Counted from the stretch's first letter, positions 47,139-57,897 are shown. The stretch: 64,000 nt of DNA from Bacillus luti (GCF_001884105.1 NZ_MACI01000018.1:62001-126000), one strand, 5' to 3'. Program-made: numbers and translations. The notes: generated by a model from the sequence alone, not told the origin.

Positions 47139-48431
47139 ATGTTTCAATTACAAAAATATAACACTTCTGTGAAGCAAGAGCTTTTAGCTGGCATCACAAC
47201 TTTTTTTACATTTGCGTATATTCTTGTCATCAATCCGAAAATATTATCTGATGCAGGTGTACCATTTGATCAAGCTTTTACGGCAACTATTATTGCGACA
47301 GTTATTGGGACGCTATGTATGGCGTTTTTAGCTAACTATCCAATTGTTATTGCTCCAGCTATGGGAATGAATGCATATTTTGCTTATTCTGTTGTTCAAC
47401 AAGCAGAGGGGATTACGTATGTCATTGCGTTTTCAGCAGTATTTGTAACAGGTATCATTTTTCTTTTATTATCTTTCACTTCATTTAGGCAGAAGCTAAT
47501 TGTCGCAATTCCTGATAGTTTAAAGCATGCAATTGCAGGTGGAATTGGGCTATTTATTGCTTTTATTGGATTACGCCTTTCTGGAATTATCGTGGATCAT
47601 CCATCTAATTTAGTTACGATTGGTGATTTTCATTCTCCAGCCGTTATATTAACTTTAATTGGTTTAATTTTAGCGGCGGTATTAATGACATTACGTGTGA
47701 GTGGTGCATTATTTATTAGTATGCTTGTGACGGGAGTTATCGCCTTCTTTACAGGGCAACTGAAGTTTGCCGATAAAATTGTTGCGATGCCTCATTTACC
47801 AGAAGGAATTATCGTTTCCAATCCAATCAATGCATTTTCAGATGTAGTTGAATACGGATTATATGGTGTTGTATTTTCGTTTTTACTCGTGCTTTTATTT
47901 GATACGACAGGTGCATTACTTGGTTTAATTAAACAAGCAGGTTTAATTACAGATAATACCGAGAAACGTTTTGGTAAAGCATTTATCGCAGATGCAATTG
48001 GCGGAACGACAGGTTCTATCTTTGGAACAAGCCCAACAGCAGCGACGATTGAGTCGTCAGCTGGTATTGCTGCAGGTGGTAAAACTGGATTAACAGGTAT
48101 TGTAGTTGTTGGTTTAACGATTATAACGGCATTTTTCAGTCCTGTTATCGCGTCTTTATCAAGTGTAGCTGCTATTACAGCTCCGTCATTAATTATAGTA
48201 GGTAGTTTAATGGCACAAAGCATTCGAGATATTAATTGGAATGAGTTTGAAGATGCGTTGCCGGCATTTTTAATTTTCGTAGGTATTCCGTTAACATCAA
48301 GTATTGCGAATGGAATTGCAATTGGATTTTTAGTGTATCCAGTCTTAAAGATTGTGAAAGGGAAAGGGATGGAAGTACATCCGTTACTATACTTATTTAC
48401 AATTTTATTTGGATGTCATTTATTTTTATAA
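47139..48431 (+). CDS. Purine permease (AzgA/NCS2-type, PbuG-like)
   Basis: Probable uptake of hypoxanthine, guanine or adenine. 430 residues, about 12-14 helices. It shows the AzgA pattern ELLAGITTFFTFAYILVINP, the substrate-site piece APAMGMNAYFAY and GTSPTAATIESSAGIAAGGKTG. GGAAGGG precedes the ATG. In B. subtilis the related pbuG and pbuO are purine-regulated; no purine riboswitch core was found upstream here. Confidence 0.92.
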   Translation: MFQLQKYNTSVKQELLAGITTFFTFAYILVINPKILSDAGVPFDQAFTATIIATVIGTLCMAFLANYPIVIAPAMGMNAYFAYSVVQQAEGITYVIAFSAVFVTGIIFLLLSFTSFRQKLIVAIPDSLKHAIAGGIGLFIAFIGLRLSGIIVDHPSNLVTIGDFHSPAVILTLIGLILAAVLMTLRVSGALFISMLVTGVIAFFTGQLKFADKIVAMPHLPEGIIVSNPINAFSDVVEYGLYGVVFSFLLVLLFDTTGALLGLIKQAGLITDNTEKRFGKAFIADAIGGTTGSIFGTSPTAATIESSAGIAAGGKTGLTGIVVVGLTIITAFFSPVIASLSSVAAITAPSLIIVGSLMAQSIRDINWNEFEDALPAFLIFVGIPLTSSIANGIAIGFLVYPVLKIVKGKGMEVHPLLYLFTILFGCHLFL

Positions 48432-48437
48432 TATATT

Positions 48438-48472
48438 GGGAGAGGGGCTTCTGATGAGAGGCTCCTTTTTTG
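48438..48472 (+). terminator. Probable terminator after the purine permease
   Basis: GGAG-rich imperfect stem (GGAGAGGGGCTTC / GAGAGGCTCC) followed by TTTTTT. Confidence 0.6.
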
Positions 48473-48564
48473 TGTATAATAAGGTGAAAATCAAATTAAT
48501 TACGTAAAATATAAATTACTTAATGGAATATATATGTTACAATAAGGGCGAAGGAGGAACATGA

Positions 48565-48765
48565 ATGGCTGTAAGTAAAATAAAAGTCGCGCGTGTTCAG
48601 TTAGATTTAACACAGCAACAATTAGCAGAAAAAGTAGGTGTTACAAGGCAAACGATTAGTTTAATTGAAAAGGGGAAATACAATCCGTCTTTAGATTTAT
48701 GTTTGAAAATTTGTTATGCGGTAGATAAAACATTGAATGATTTATTTTGGGAGGAAAAGGAGTGA
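48565..48765 (+). CDS. Small XRE-family regulator (second pair)
   Basis: 66-residue Cro/CI-type regulator: VQLDLTQQQLAEKVGVTRQTISLIEKGKYNPSLDLCLKI. It is similar to the regulator at 32205 (shared LAEKVGVTRQTI, IEKG). GGAGGA precedes the ATG. It is followed at 48770 by a small membrane protein. Confidence 0.92.
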   Translation: MAVSKIKVARVQLDLTQQQLAEKVGVTRQTISLIEKGKYNPSLDLCLKICYAVDKTLNDLFWEEKE

Positions 48766-48769
48766 TAAG

Positions 48770-49198
48770 GTGAAAATCGTGAAAGATGAACGTTTAATGA
48801 TTGAAGGACTAAAACACATTAGATTAGCTTTCATCTTACAAAATATCGTAATATTATGTATTGTTTTTTACCGCTATGTCTTGCAAGGGGCGGGATATGA
48901 AAGTGTTTCGGACTTATTAATGGTATTTATGGGCGGGATCGTAGTTATTAACTTTTTAAATTTAAAAAATTCAGTGGAAGTATATGAGCATACAGGGGGA
49001 GTATCGCGTCGTTATTTCATGAAGCTACTATTAATTCCGGTAGGGGTTGTTATTGGGATTTTAGCTATTTGTATCATTGTAACACCAGATATTTCGATAA
49101 AGGAAATTAGTATAACAGCACTTATTATGTTTGCTTGTTTTTTAGTTCCTAGTTTATTTATATACATATATATGAAAAAGATAAAAAGTGAAGATTAA
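48770..49198 (+). CDS. Four-helix membrane protein paired with XRE regulator (second pair)
   Basis: 142 residues with about four hydrophobic helices (about 16-34, 45-63, 85-108, 115-135). The GTG at 48770 follows AAGGAG by seven bases; upstream in-frame TTG codons lie inside the regulator gene. Function unknown. The arrangement repeats that at 32205-32898 although the membrane proteins are only distantly alike. Confidence 0.8.
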   Translation: MKIVKDERLMIEGLKHIRLAFILQNIVILCIVFYRYVLQGAGYESVSDLLMVFMGGIVVINFLNLKNSVEVYEHTGGVSRRYFMKLLLIPVGVVIGILAICIIVTPDISIKEISITALIMFACFLVPSLFIYIYMKKIKSED

Positions 49199-49246
49199 AC
49201 TATAAGAAAAGCTTCCCTACATTGAGGAAAGCTTTTCTTATAGTTT
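49197..49246. terminator. Bidirectional terminator between membrane protein and GNAT gene
   Basis: AAACTATAAGAAAAGCTTCC / GGAAAGCTTTTCTTATAGTTT with one extra base; includes the GNAT stop codon. Confidence 0.9.
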
Positions 49247-49675
49247 TTTATACAGAACTTTATGCAGGCCAATCGGTTCAATTTCAAAGATTTCACCGTG
49301 TTCGTGGAAACCTAATCGTTTGTAATAGTCAGCTACAGTAATTCGGCCATTACACCATAAAATATTTGCGTTACGTTCTTGTAAAATTGTCTCGGCTTCA
49401 TGGATTAGGGAGCTTCCAGCGCGTTTGTTTCGAAAGTTTGGTAATGTTGCCATTCCACGTAGTCGATAGTGGCTACCAGCTGGTAAGTCAGGGTATATTT
49501 CTTTTGAGAAGGAAGCGATACTAATCAGTTCATCATTTGAAAAAGCGCCTAAGTGGAAGGTGTCTGCTTCGTAGTCGGAAGAATATTTACAAGCTGCTAA
49601 TGTTTGACTTGGGCGCAAAATTTTTTGACGTAATACGTAAGTTTCAGATCCATCAATATGTTTTACCGTAATCAT
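49238..49675 (-). CDS. GNAT family N-acetyltransferase
   Basis: Acetyl-CoA-dependent acetyltransferase of 145 residues. The CoA-binding region is RLRGMATLPNFRNKRAGSSLI (motif A, R-x-x-R/N-x-x-A-G-S) and the C-terminal ADYYKRLGFHEHGEIF is motif B. The acceptor substrate is unknown. AAGGATG precedes the ATG. It is followed on the same transcript side by nothing and preceded by a small membrane protein gene 14 bases upstream. Confidence 0.92.
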   Translation of the reverse strand: MITVKHIDGSETYVLRQKILRPSQTLAACKYSSDYEADTFHLGAFSNDELISIASFSKEIYPDLPAGSHYRLRGMATLPNFRNKRAGSSLIHEAETILQERNANILWCNGRITVADYYKRLGFHEHGEIFEIEPIGLHKVLYKKL

Positions 49676-49689
49676 ATTAACATCCTTTC

Positions 49690-49911
49690 TTATAATCCTT
49701 TTTCTGTTAGTTGTATAAAAAAATAGGCAGGTGCGGCGAAAAGCCCGAGTATGCTAGCAGTTCCAAGAAGGAGTGAAAGCAAGAGACAAGTGTATTTGAC
49801 TCCATTGGATTTTTTCCAGCCGTAACTACAAATTTCAATGCTAACACCGATTAGAATAATGGCAACGAGTACTTCCGCTAATAATAAGAGAGCTAAAGTT
49901 GCAATAGACAT
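49690..49911 (-). CDS. Small membrane protein (73 aa)
   Basis: Two hydrophobic helices (about 3-27 and 42-65) separated by a basic loop (YGWKKSNGVKY). The ATG at 49911 is preferred since GGGGATGG lies before it; an in-frame ATG at 49947 lacks a ribosome site. No family recognised. It probably shares a transcript with the GNAT gene 14 bases downstream. Confidence 0.6.
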   Translation of the reverse strand: MSIATLALLLLAEVLVAIILIGVSIEICSYGWKKSNGVKYTCLLLSLLLGTASILGLFAAPAYFFIQLTEKGL

Positions 49912-49967
49912 AATGTGATCCATCCCCATAATATGTGATAGTAACATTTTACCATATGGAACTTTAA

Positions 49968-50001
49968 AAAAATGCCCCTCAATTATATGAGGGGCATTTT
50001 T
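49968..50001. terminator. Bidirectional terminator
   Basis: AAAAATGCCCCTC / GAGGGGCATTTTT with an 8-base loop, at the end of the antiporter gene. Confidence 0.92.
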
Positions 50002-51831
50002 CTATTCTAATATGCTTTTCAATGTATCGATATGTTCTTTTGAACCTGTTACAAGTAATGTATCACCATGTTGTAGTCTCGTATCACCATGCGGGATTAA
50101 TGCTTTATTACCGCGATAAATTTGAATGACGAGTACATCACCTAAAAACGGAAGGCGACGTAGTGCAACACCGTTATATGTATTACTACGCAGTTCAACT
50201 TCACGTACTGTTTCATTCGCTGTTGTAATTAAACGAACGAGACTTGGCTTATCAATAAGGGCACGTAATAAAATACGTGTAGAGTTAATTGTTGAGAATA
50301 CTGCAATATGTTCTTGCGTTGCTTTTTCTTGTAGAAGAGGATCTTCTACGCTCGCAATGACATGTTCAACACCTAGCTCTTTTGCATGTTCTGCTAATAA
50401 TAAGTTTTGCTCATCATCGCTTGTTGCAACAACAACACGATCTGCATCAAAGGCTGTCTGTTCAGTTAATGATTCAATTGTCATTTTATCAAGTTTAACG
50501 ATAGGGAAGTCATGAGATTTCGCTTCCTCATCATTTAGTTTGTTTTGGCGTATCATATATAGTGTTACGTCATAGTCCTCGCGTTTTAAATCAAGTGATA
50601 ACGGAAGGGTAATTCGGCTCGCACCAATAATAGATACTTTTGGTTTTGGTGTTTCTACTTTTGGAAACATCTTTTTAAATAATATAGGTGCAAAAATACA
50701 AGTAATAACAGCACTTAAAATAAGAGAAGCTGATAAACTTGGACTAATGATCTCTAATTTTTCACCGATTTGTGCAGCCGCAATAACTAAAGAAAGTGTT
50801 GATGTTAATAAGATGGCACTTCCGAGTACGATATTACGTGGATACCATTTTTGTAAAACGAGTGATGGTAATAGTTTTGAGATAAATAGCCCTACAATTA
50901 ATATTGGAATCATTAGCATACTTGAAGGTTCTTTGAAAATAGACCAAACTTCTAGATTTACACCAACCATTACGAAGAAAATAGGGATGAAGAAACCATA
51001 TCCGATGGAATCAAGTTTTTCTACCATATCTTCATTTGGTGATAATAACGATACGAGTACACCTGCTAAGAAGGCGCCTAAAATGTTTTCTGCCCCAACC
51101 GATTCAGATAAACCAACTAATATTAAGATGAGTGCAAAAACAGCTCGTGTATCAATTTGTACACTACCAGCTTTTAAGCTATCTAAGTATGGAATGTTTT
51201 TAAAGCGTTTTGCAATGAAGTAAATAACAATACCAGCGCCGAATAGAAGGAGAAGGAGCCACATGCTTTGGCCGCTTTCGGAATTTAATCCGACGAATAC
51301 AGCTAGTAAAATCATTGTAACTAAGTCTGCAATAACCGCGACTAGTAAAATGATTTGTCCAATTGCTGTTTTTCCTAAGTTATTCTCTTTTAATGTTGGT
51401 ACGACAACACCTAAAGAAATTGTTGAAATAATTAAAGTCATAAACATTGCATTATCTACAAATCCTAGCCATACGAATAGTAATGATAGGGCATAAGATA
51501 AGATGAAAATAAAGAAGAAGATAATACTTGCTGCTTGGAATGTGTTTGGTTCGTTTGTCGTATTCTTTTTCCCTTTTTGTTTAAAGATCGAAAAGTCAAT
51601 TTCTAGACCACTTAAGAACATTAGGAAGATAAATCCTAGTGTTGATAAGACTTGAAGCCACATATCTGGCTCAATGATGTTAAATCCACTTTTACCTACA
51701 AAGATTCCTGCGATAATTTCTGCAACAACGACAGGAAGTGCTTTTAATTTAAAGCGTTGTAACAAAAGGGGAACGAAAAACGCGATTGCAACGACAACCA
51801 TAAGTGATAGAACAGAAGTATGATGTTCCAT
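50002..51831 (-). CDS. CPA2 family monovalent cation/H+ antiporter with TrkA domains
   Basis: 609 residues. Membrane part about 1-385 with 12-13 helices and the CPA2 pattern LGFIFLMFLSGLEID, LLVAVIADLVTMILL (ion-binding Asp) and AENILGAFLAGVLVSL. The cytoplasmic part has a TrkA-N/RCK-like domain (about 405-520, VSIIGASRITLPL) and a TrkA-C domain (about 530-609). It exchanges K+ or Na+ for H+, probably gated by a nucleotide. The ATG at 51831 follows GAAGGGAGAG; an upstream ATG at 51936 lacks a ribosome site. Confidence 0.92.
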   Translation of the reverse strand: MEHHTSVLSLMVVVAIAFFVPLLLQRFKLKALPVVVAEIIAGIFVGKSGFNIIEPDMWLQVLSTLGFIFLMFLSGLEIDFSIFKQKGKKNTTNEPNTFQAASIIFFFIFILSYALSLLFVWLGFVDNAMFMTLIISTISLGVVVPTLKENNLGKTAIGQIILLVAVIADLVTMILLAVFVGLNSESGQSMWLLLLLFGAGIVIYFIAKRFKNIPYLDSLKAGSVQIDTRAVFALILILVGLSESVGAENILGAFLAGVLVSLLSPNEDMVEKLDSIGYGFFIPIFFVMVGVNLEVWSIFKEPSSMLMIPILIVGLFISKLLPSLVLQKWYPRNIVLGSAILLTSTLSLVIAAAQIGEKLEIISPSLSASLILSAVITCIFAPILFKKMFPKVETPKPKVSIIGASRITLPLSLDLKREDYDVTLYMIRQNKLNDEEAKSHDFPIVKLDKMTIESLTEQTAFDADRVVVATSDDEQNLLLAEHAKELGVEHVIASVEDPLLQEKATQEHIAVFSTINSTRILLRALIDKPSLVRLITTANETVREVELRSNTYNGVALRRLPFLGDVLVIQIYRGNKALIPHGDTRLQHGDTLLVTGSKEHIDTLKSILE

Positions 51832-52010
51832 TGCGTTCTCTCCCTTCAAATAAATATAGTACCTATTTAGCCATATAATAGGTAGAAAAGCAACGCATAT
51901 GGATTCGATTTCATAAAGAAAGAGTTTTCTTAACATTTGTCATAATAAGTATATTTTTCATGATTCTGTTGTTAATTCCGTAATGTGGATGTAATAGGGG
52001 AGGAGAATAA

Positions 52011-52046
52011 AAAAAGACTGCTGAGATTCCTCAGCAGTCTTTTTCA
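52011..52046 (-). terminator. Terminator of the qox operon
   Basis: AAAAAGACTGCTGAG / CTCAGCAGTCTTTTT with ATTC loop; T run follows on the minus strand. Confidence 0.92.
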
Positions 52047-52052
52047 TGTACA

Positions 52053-52364
52053 TTACATTGAGAAGAAGATCCATACAGTTAAACCAACTGTTGCAGTTGC
52101 AACGAAGAAACTGTATATCATTGTAAGAATTTGAACTCTTCCTTCTCCTTCTTTTAAATGCATGAACATAATTAATTGTAATAAAGCTTGCGCAACAGCC
52201 ATGATGATAATAGTTGTTAAGACTGTTGAAAGTGGCAAGGTTGTATAAAGTGCCACGTATAACGCTAGAAACGTTAATGCAAGCGATAAAATAAATCCGA
52301 AAACGTGTGACCAAGGGAATCCGCTATGCGCGTGCCCGTTTGCTTGATTGTTATTTTGACCCAT
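52053..52364 (-). CDS. qoxD: aa3-type quinol oxidase subunit IV
   Basis: 103-residue subunit with three helices, helping assembly and stability of the terminal oxidase. Pattern GFPWSHVFGFILSLALTFLAL and QALLQLIMFMHLKEGEGR fits QoxD/CyoD. It starts immediately after the qoxC stop, without spacing. Confidence 0.94.
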   Translation of the reverse strand: MGQNNNQANGHAHSGFPWSHVFGFILSLALTFLALYVALYTTLPLSTVLTTIIIMAVAQALLQLIMFMHLKEGEGRVQILTMIYSFFVATATVGLTVWIFFSM

Positions 52365-52967
52365 TTACGCCACCATCCCGTTCAAGTAAACTAGCGTGTA
52401 AATGAAGACCCAAACAAGATCAAGGAAATGCCAGTATAAGCTGATAATGAATACTTTACGAGCTGTAACTGGTGTTAAACCTCGTTTTAAAATTTGGATA
52501 ATAACACAAGTTGCCCAAATGATACCGCCTGTTACGTGGGCACCATGCGTTCCAAGAAGAACGAAGAATGCAGATAGGAAAGCACTTGTTTGAATTGTTG
52601 CGCCTTCACCAACGTACAAAATGAATTCTTCAATTTCAAAGAATAGGAAGCCTGCACCTAAAAGTAATGTAAGGATGAACCATCCAAGCATTGCTTTTTG
52701 GTTATGCTTACGCATTTCGTGAATTACGATACCACATGTGAAACTACTTGTTAAAAGTAGTAATGTTTGAATTAAAAGCGTTTTAAGTTCAAACAGTTGC
52801 GCTGGTGTTGGGCCATCTGCCGTACGACCAGCAAGGACTAGATAAGAGGCGAAAAGTGTTGCGAACAGCATAATTTCAGCCCCAAGAAAAATCCAGAATC
52901 CTAGGATGTTCAATCTGCTTTGTTCGGATTGATATTCCAAAGGTAAGCTTTTATCTAAAGCCGCCAT
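52365..52967 (-). CDS. qoxC: aa3-type quinol oxidase subunit III
   Basis: 200-residue subunit with five helices. LGFWIFLGAEIMLFATLFASYL, GTHGAHVTGGIIW and YWHFLDLVWVFIY are the conserved subunit III segments. It lacks prosthetic groups in the family. 13 bases after qoxB; ribosome site GAGAGGTG precedes the ATG. Confidence 0.95.
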   Translation of the reverse strand: MAALDKSLPLEYQSEQSRLNILGFWIFLGAEIMLFATLFASYLVLAGRTADGPTPAQLFELKTLLIQTLLLLTSSFTCGIVIHEMRKHNQKAMLGWFILTLLLGAGFLFFEIEEFILYVGEGATIQTSAFLSAFFVLLGTHGAHVTGGIIWATCVIIQILKRGLTPVTARKVFIISLYWHFLDLVWVFIYTLVYLNGMVA

Positions 52968-52980
52968 GTCATTTCACCTC

Positions 52981-54924
52981 TCATGCTATATGTTCTGTTT
53001 CTTTAATTTCATCAACACTTACGTAGTAACCATCGTCATAATCGAATGAACGATAGATTAAGCAAGCTAAAATACCAATACCACCGATTGCTGCAAGCCA
53101 GAACCAGCTAAATACTAATGCAAAACCTGCAAGACCGAAGAATCCAGACGCAATAATAGGCACGCCAGAGTTACTTGGCATGTGAATTGGTTTGATATCT
53201 TCTGCTGCTGGTATAACTGTTTCTCCGCGTTTTTTCATGAACCAGAAAGCATCAGCTTCTTTGATTTCAGGAAGTTTCGCGAAGTTGTAATGTTGTACAG
53301 GAGATTGAGTTGCCCATTCAAGTGTACGGCCATCCCATGGATCTCCAGTTGTGTCACGTTCACCGTGACGTGCACTCCAAATTACGTTGTAGCAAAGAAT
53401 TAGGAAGCCGATACCCATCATTACCGCACCAACAGATGCGATTTGGTTTAGCCATCCCCATCCAAGACTTTCAGAGTAAGTGTACATACGACGAGTCATA
53501 CCGTCTAAACCTAAGAAGTACATTGGGAAGAAACAGATGTTGAATCCGCTCATGAAGATCCAGAATGTCCATTTACCTAGGCGTTCATTTAACATATGAC
53601 CAGTCATTTTTGGATACCAGAATGTGAATCCAGCAAGCATAGCGAATACTGTACCTGCGATTAATACGTAGTGGAAGTGAGCAATTAGGAAGTAGCTGTT
53701 ATGGTACTGATAATCAGCTGCTGCCATACCAAGCATAACCCCTGTAACCCCACCGACTACGAAGTTTGGAATAAATGCCAATGACCAAAGCATTGGAACT
53801 GTAAAACGAATACGTCCTTTATACAGTGTAAACAACCAGTTAAAGATCTTAACCCCGGTTGGAATCGAAATCGCCATTGTCGAGATCGAGAAGAATGAGT
53901 TAACCGCTGGACCTGCACCCATCGTGAAGAAGTGGTGAAGCCATACGACGAAACTTAGTAACGAAATTGCGACCATTGAGTAAACCATCGCACTGTAACC
54001 GAATAGACGTTTACGTGAGAATGTACTAATGATCTCAGAGAAAATACCGAATGCCGGTAAAATAACGATATATACTTCAGGGTGACCCCATACCCAGAAT
54101 AGGTTGGCCCATAACATTGGCATACCGCCGCTCGCCATCGTAAAGAAGTGAGCATCGAATAGACGGTCAAATGTCATTAATGCAAGAGCAACTGTTAATA
54201 CTGGGAAAGCGAAAATAATGATAACTGTTGTAATTAAGATTGACCAAGTAAACATTGGCATTCTCATTAAAGTCATACCAGGTGTACGCATTTTTAAGAT
54301 AGTAACAAGGAAGTTAATACCTGTCATTAGCGTACCGAGACCGGATATCTGTAATGCAATTGCGTAGTAGTTATTTCCTACGCCAGAAGTAAACTCTGTA
54401 CCTGCCATTGGGAAGTAAGAAGTCCACCCAGCGTCTGGAGAACCACCGATTACGAAAGCGATGTTGAATAACATTGCTCCGACAAAGAATAACCAGAAAC
54501 TTAAAGCATTTAAGAACGGATATGCAACGTCACGAGCACCAATTTGTAATGGTACTACAAGGTTCATTAATCCCATAACGAATGGCATCGCCATGAAAAG
54601 AATCATAACTGTACCGTGTGTTGTGAAGATTCCGTTATAGTGTTCAGCGTTTAAATAAGTTGTTTCTGGGAATGTTAACTGTGCACGGATCATTAAACCA
54701 TCCATACCACCACGGAATAACATGATAACCGCAGAAATTATATACATGGCTCCGATTTTTTTGTGGTCAACAGTTGTTAACCATTCGTCCCAAAGCCATT
54801 TCCATTTTTTATACTTTGTTAGTACGAAAATGATTGCTAATGTCACAAGAACGATAGAAGCGTCTGCACCGTAAATAATCGGGTCACCTGTGACAAAGAA
54901 TTCATCAAGCTTCACTGTGTTCAC
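52981..54924 (-). CDS. qoxB: aa3-type quinol oxidase subunit I
   Basis: 647-residue catalytic subunit that binds haem a and the haem a3-CuB centre where O2 is reduced. Helix II has [15 protein letters not shown], the CuB-His/Tyr region is [17 protein letters not shown], helix VII has [11 protein letters not shown] (His-His) and helix [15 protein letters not shown]. Length fits QoxB (about 650). 24 bases downstream of qoxA. Confidence 0.97.
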   Translation of the reverse strand: MNTVKLDEFFVTGDPIIYGADASIVLVTLAIIFVLTKYKKWKWLWDEWLTTVDHKKIGAMYIISAVIMLFRGGMDGLMIRAQLTFPETTYLNAEHYNGIFTTHGTVMILFMAMPFVMGLMNLVVPLQIGARDVAYPFLNALSFWLFFVGAMLFNIAFVIGGSPDAGWTSYFPMAGTEFTSGVGNNYYAIALQISGLGTLMTGINFLVTILKMRTPGMTLMRMPMFTWSILITTVIIIFAFPVLTVALALMTFDRLFDAHFFTMASGGMPMLWANLFWVWGHPEVYIVILPAFGIFSEIISTFSRKRLFGYSAMVYSMVAISLLSFVVWLHHFFTMGAGPAVNSFFSISTMAISIPTGVKIFNWLFTLYKGRIRFTVPMLWSLAFIPNFVVGGVTGVMLGMAAADYQYHNSYFLIAHFHYVLIAGTVFAMLAGFTFWYPKMTGHMLNERLGKWTFWIFMSGFNICFFPMYFLGLDGMTRRMYTYSESLGWGWLNQIASVGAVMMGIGFLILCYNVIWSARHGERDTTGDPWDGRTLEWATQSPVQHYNFAKLPEIKEADAFWFMKKRGETVIPAAEDIKPIHMPSNSGVPIIASGFFGLAGFALVFSWFWLAAIGGIGILACLIYRSFDYDDGYYVSVDEIKETEHIA

Positions 54925-54948
54925 TCCAATCTGTTGGAATAATAGCTA

Positions 54949-55824
54949 TTATTTTTTGTTTTTGTAGTAGTTGTAATCACAATATTCAAGTGATTTTGGA
55001 TCTACATAACTTAAGTGATGACTAGAGAACGTCATACGACCAACTACACCAGGTTTAACAATTTCGTTGTACTTATCTTCTGTTAGTTTAGGAGCAGTTT
55101 CTTGTACTTCTTTAACCCACTTGTCATACTTTTCTTGTGTTTTTGCTTCAACTTCGAACTCCATGTGAGTGAATCCTTCACCAGAGAAGTTCGCACTACG
55201 ACCTAGATAAGAACCAGGCTTATCAGCTTGTAAATATAAATCCATAATCATGCCGTCCATAGTGTATTTCATACCACCAAGTTCTGGAACCCAGAAAGCA
55301 TTCATTGGACCTACAGAAGTCAGTTTAAATTGAATCGGTACACCAGCTGGGATGTTTAAATAGTTAACGGTTTCAATTTTTTCCTCTGGGTAACTGAATA
55401 ACCATTTCCAGTTTGCAGATGTAACATAAATTTCAACTGGTTTAATATGTTTGGACTCTTCCGGAACCTCTTCCGAAGCATAAGTTGCTTTAACTGTTGG
55501 AATCGATAATGCGATAACGATAATAACAGGAACAAGCGTCCAAATGATTTCTAATAATGTGTTACCGTGTTGATCAGGTGGCTCATAGTCCATATTCTCT
55601 GGTTTTTCACGATAACGAATCAAGATGACTGTAAACAAGATGAATACAATTGCGATAATTAATGACATAAGCAAGAATGACCAAACAATTAAATCATACT
55701 GTGCTTTTGCAACAGGTCCTTGCGGATTTAATACTGCGAGTTTCTTATCACAGCCACCGAGGAACAGAAGTAATGATAACGGAAGAAGCGAAGCCAGCTT
55801 CCAAAACGTTTTCTTTAGTTGCAC
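54949..55824 (-). CDS. qoxA: aa3-type quinol oxidase subunit II (lipoprotein)
   Basis: 291-residue subunit II. Signal with lipobox LGGC (Cys25), two membrane helices (about 45-70 and 88-110), and an outer cupredoxin domain without the cysteines of the CuA site (the segment around GGMKYTMDGMIMDLYLQ has none). This marks a quinol rather than cytochrome c oxidase. The GTG at 55824 follows GAAAGGAG; longer reading frames upstream lack a site. Confidence 0.95.
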   Translation of the reverse strand: MQLKKTFWKLASLLPLSLLLFLGGCDKKLAVLNPQGPVAKAQYDLIVWSFLLMSLIIAIVFILFTVILIRYREKPENMDYEPPDQHGNTLLEIIWTLVPVIIVIALSIPTVKATYASEEVPEESKHIKPVEIYVTSANWKWLFSYPEEKIETVNYLNIPAGVPIQFKLTSVGPMNAFWVPELGGMKYTMDGMIMDLYLQADKPGSYLGRSANFSGEGFTHMEFEVEAKTQEKYDKWVKEVQETAPKLTEDKYNEIVKPGVVGRMTFSSHHLSYVDPKSLEYCDYNYYKNKK

Positions 55825-56057
55825 GATTGAAAATCTCCTTTCTCCTTGGATTGAAACTATGCCAATAAAACAATATAAACCTATTAATTTATAGATGGCA
55901 ATAGTTTTTGTGATATTGTTAAAAAATAGACACAAATGCACACTTTTTAAGGTGAATATCATTTGTAACTTGATTATATTGTAAACCATTTTCCAGTGAA
56001 AAACGTGATTGTGAAAATTTTAAGATAAATAAAGTTATACCAAGATATCCAAAAAAT

Positions 56058-56091
56058 AGAAAAAAGCTATCTTATCATAAGAAAGATAGCT
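56058..56091 (-). terminator. Terminator of the amino-acid permease at 56107
   Basis: AGCTATCTT / AAGATAGCT stem with T run on the minus strand. Confidence 0.85.
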
Positions 56092-56106
56092 GAATATTTT
56101 GTATAT

Positions 56107-57522
56107 TTAGTTTACTTCTTTTTTTAGGTTTATTTGTTGTTCAAATGTGACAACTTTTTTATATTTAACTTGGTATAAAATGTAACAAATAATCATAAAT
56201 GGAATGCCGCAATAAAGAGCAATTCTCTGATCTGGAATGAAAGCTAAACTAACAAATGTAATGAAATTGAGTGAGAACGCTGCGATTGGAACTAGCGGAT
56301 AAAGTGGCGTGCGATATTTTAAATCATTTATGTCGCCACCATTTTTCACAAAGCTTCTACGGAAGAAAAACTGTGAAGCCGCAATTGACATCCAAACGAC
56401 AACAGCAGCCATTGCTGCAATAGATGTTAGGACTAAAAAGACAGTATCTGCTGCAAATACACTTGTTAATAGGGATAGACTTGCAAAGATTAGACTGAAA
56501 ATCAATGCGTTTAGTGGTACACCCTTTTTAGTTAACTTCGTAAATGCTGGACTGGCCATTCCTTGTTTTGCCATCGCCCAAAGCATACGAGAATTCGCGT
56601 ATAGACCAGAGTTAGCTACAGATAATACAGCTGTAATAATAACAAAATTCATAATGTCAGCTGCATATGGAACACCTGCTACATCAAATACAAGTACAAA
56701 TGGACTTTCGACTAGGTTAGCCTCTTGCCATGGGAGTAAACCTACGACAACTGATATTGCTAAGACGAAAAAGAATAGAGTACGCCAAATTGTATTTTTG
56801 ATTGCTTTTGGAATTGTTTTTTCAGGATTTTCACTTTCTCCTGAAGCAATTCCGATTAATTCTGTTCCTTGGAAGGAGTAATTTACTGTAATCATCGTAA
56901 GAAGAACAGCTAATGCACCATTTGGAAATAGCCCGCCATTTTCAGTGAAATTGTGAAGCATTGGAGCTGGTTTTCCGTTAAAGTCTAGTAGACCGAACAT
57001 AACTGCACCACCGAGTACGATGAAAACAACAATAGTTGCGACTTTTACACTTGCGAACCAAAATTCTGCTTCTGCGTATGCTTTTGCTGATAAAGCGTTC
57101 ACCAGAAAGAGTGCTGCCGCAAATGTAACACACCAAATCCACGAAGAAACGTCTGGAAACCAGCGCTTCATTAAAATACTTACAGTTGTTAACTCTACTC
57201 CAACTGTAACAGCCCAATTTAACCAATACATCCAACCGACGACAAAACCAAAACCAGGTGAAATAAATTTGCTTGCATAGCTTTGGAATGAACCTGCTTC
57301 TGGCATAGCAACCGATAATTCACCAAGACATAACATCGTTAAATACATAACAAATCCACCGACTAAAAATGCAAGAATAGCACCGCCAGGTCCAGCGTTA
57401 TGGACGATTTGACCAGATCCCATAAATAAACCAGTTCCTATGACACCACCCAGTGCAATCATAAATAAATGTCTACTTTTCATGGTTCGTTTTAAATCTG
57501 TTTGTTCTACTTGTTGATTCAT
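56107..57522 (-). CDS. Amino-acid permease (APC superfamily, AAT family)
   Basis: 471 residues with 12 helices. [21 protein letters not shown] at the N-terminus and [17 protein letters not shown] mark the AAT family; [19 protein letters not shown] is the helix 6-7 loop. Similar to lysine/arginine/S-methylmethionine permeases. GTGAGGGG precedes the ATG at 57522. Exact substrate unresolved. Confidence 0.92.
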   Translation of the reverse strand: MNQQVEQTDLKRTMKSRHLFMIALGGVIGTGLFMGSGQIVHNAGPGGAILAFLVGGFVMYLTMLCLGELSVAMPEAGSFQSYASKFISPGFGFVVGWMYWLNWAVTVGVELTTVSILMKRWFPDVSSWIWCVTFAAALFLVNALSAKAYAEAEFWFASVKVATIVVFIVLGGAVMFGLLDFNGKPAPMLHNFTENGGLFPNGALAVLLTMITVNYSFQGTELIGIASGESENPEKTIPKAIKNTIWRTLFFFVLAISVVVGLLPWQEANLVESPFVLVFDVAGVPYAADIMNFVIITAVLSVANSGLYANSRMLWAMAKQGMASPAFTKLTKKGVPLNALIFSLIFASLSLLTSVFAADTVFLVLTSIAAMAAVVVWMSIAASQFFFRRSFVKNGGDINDLKYRTPLYPLVPIAAFSLNFITFVSLAFIPDQRIALYCGIPFMIICYILYQVKYKKVVTFEQQINLKKEVN

Positions 57523-57897
57523 ATGCCCCTCACCCCGCTAGTTTCTTGTGTGTATTAACTGGTTTCATTCTGAGTTTTTAATCATTAGTGGGGGATGTGA
57601 CACATACTCAGTTTATTTGTTATGAAATGAATGGAGTATGCAAAAAAAGAACTATGACTAAATACTCTAAGAATGTTTATTAACAAGGTGATATCTTCAC
57701 TATGTTAATAATTTTGATTTTAGCAAAATATTCTGGGAAAGTATATTGTTTTTTCTTTTTATTAAAAATAATTAGAATTTTATAACGATATAGATGTGAA
57801 GAATAATTCACAGAATCTTTCTAGCAAACTAGTGAGAAGAAAGGTACAATGGTAGAGGTTACGTCTTTAAAATAATTGATATAATGGAGTTTGGTTA
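57523..57897. other. Intergenic stretch without recognised gene
   Basis: 375 bases between the divergent permease and C39-like genes. It should hold both promoters. No riboswitch, T-box or long palindrome was recognised. Confidence 0.5.
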
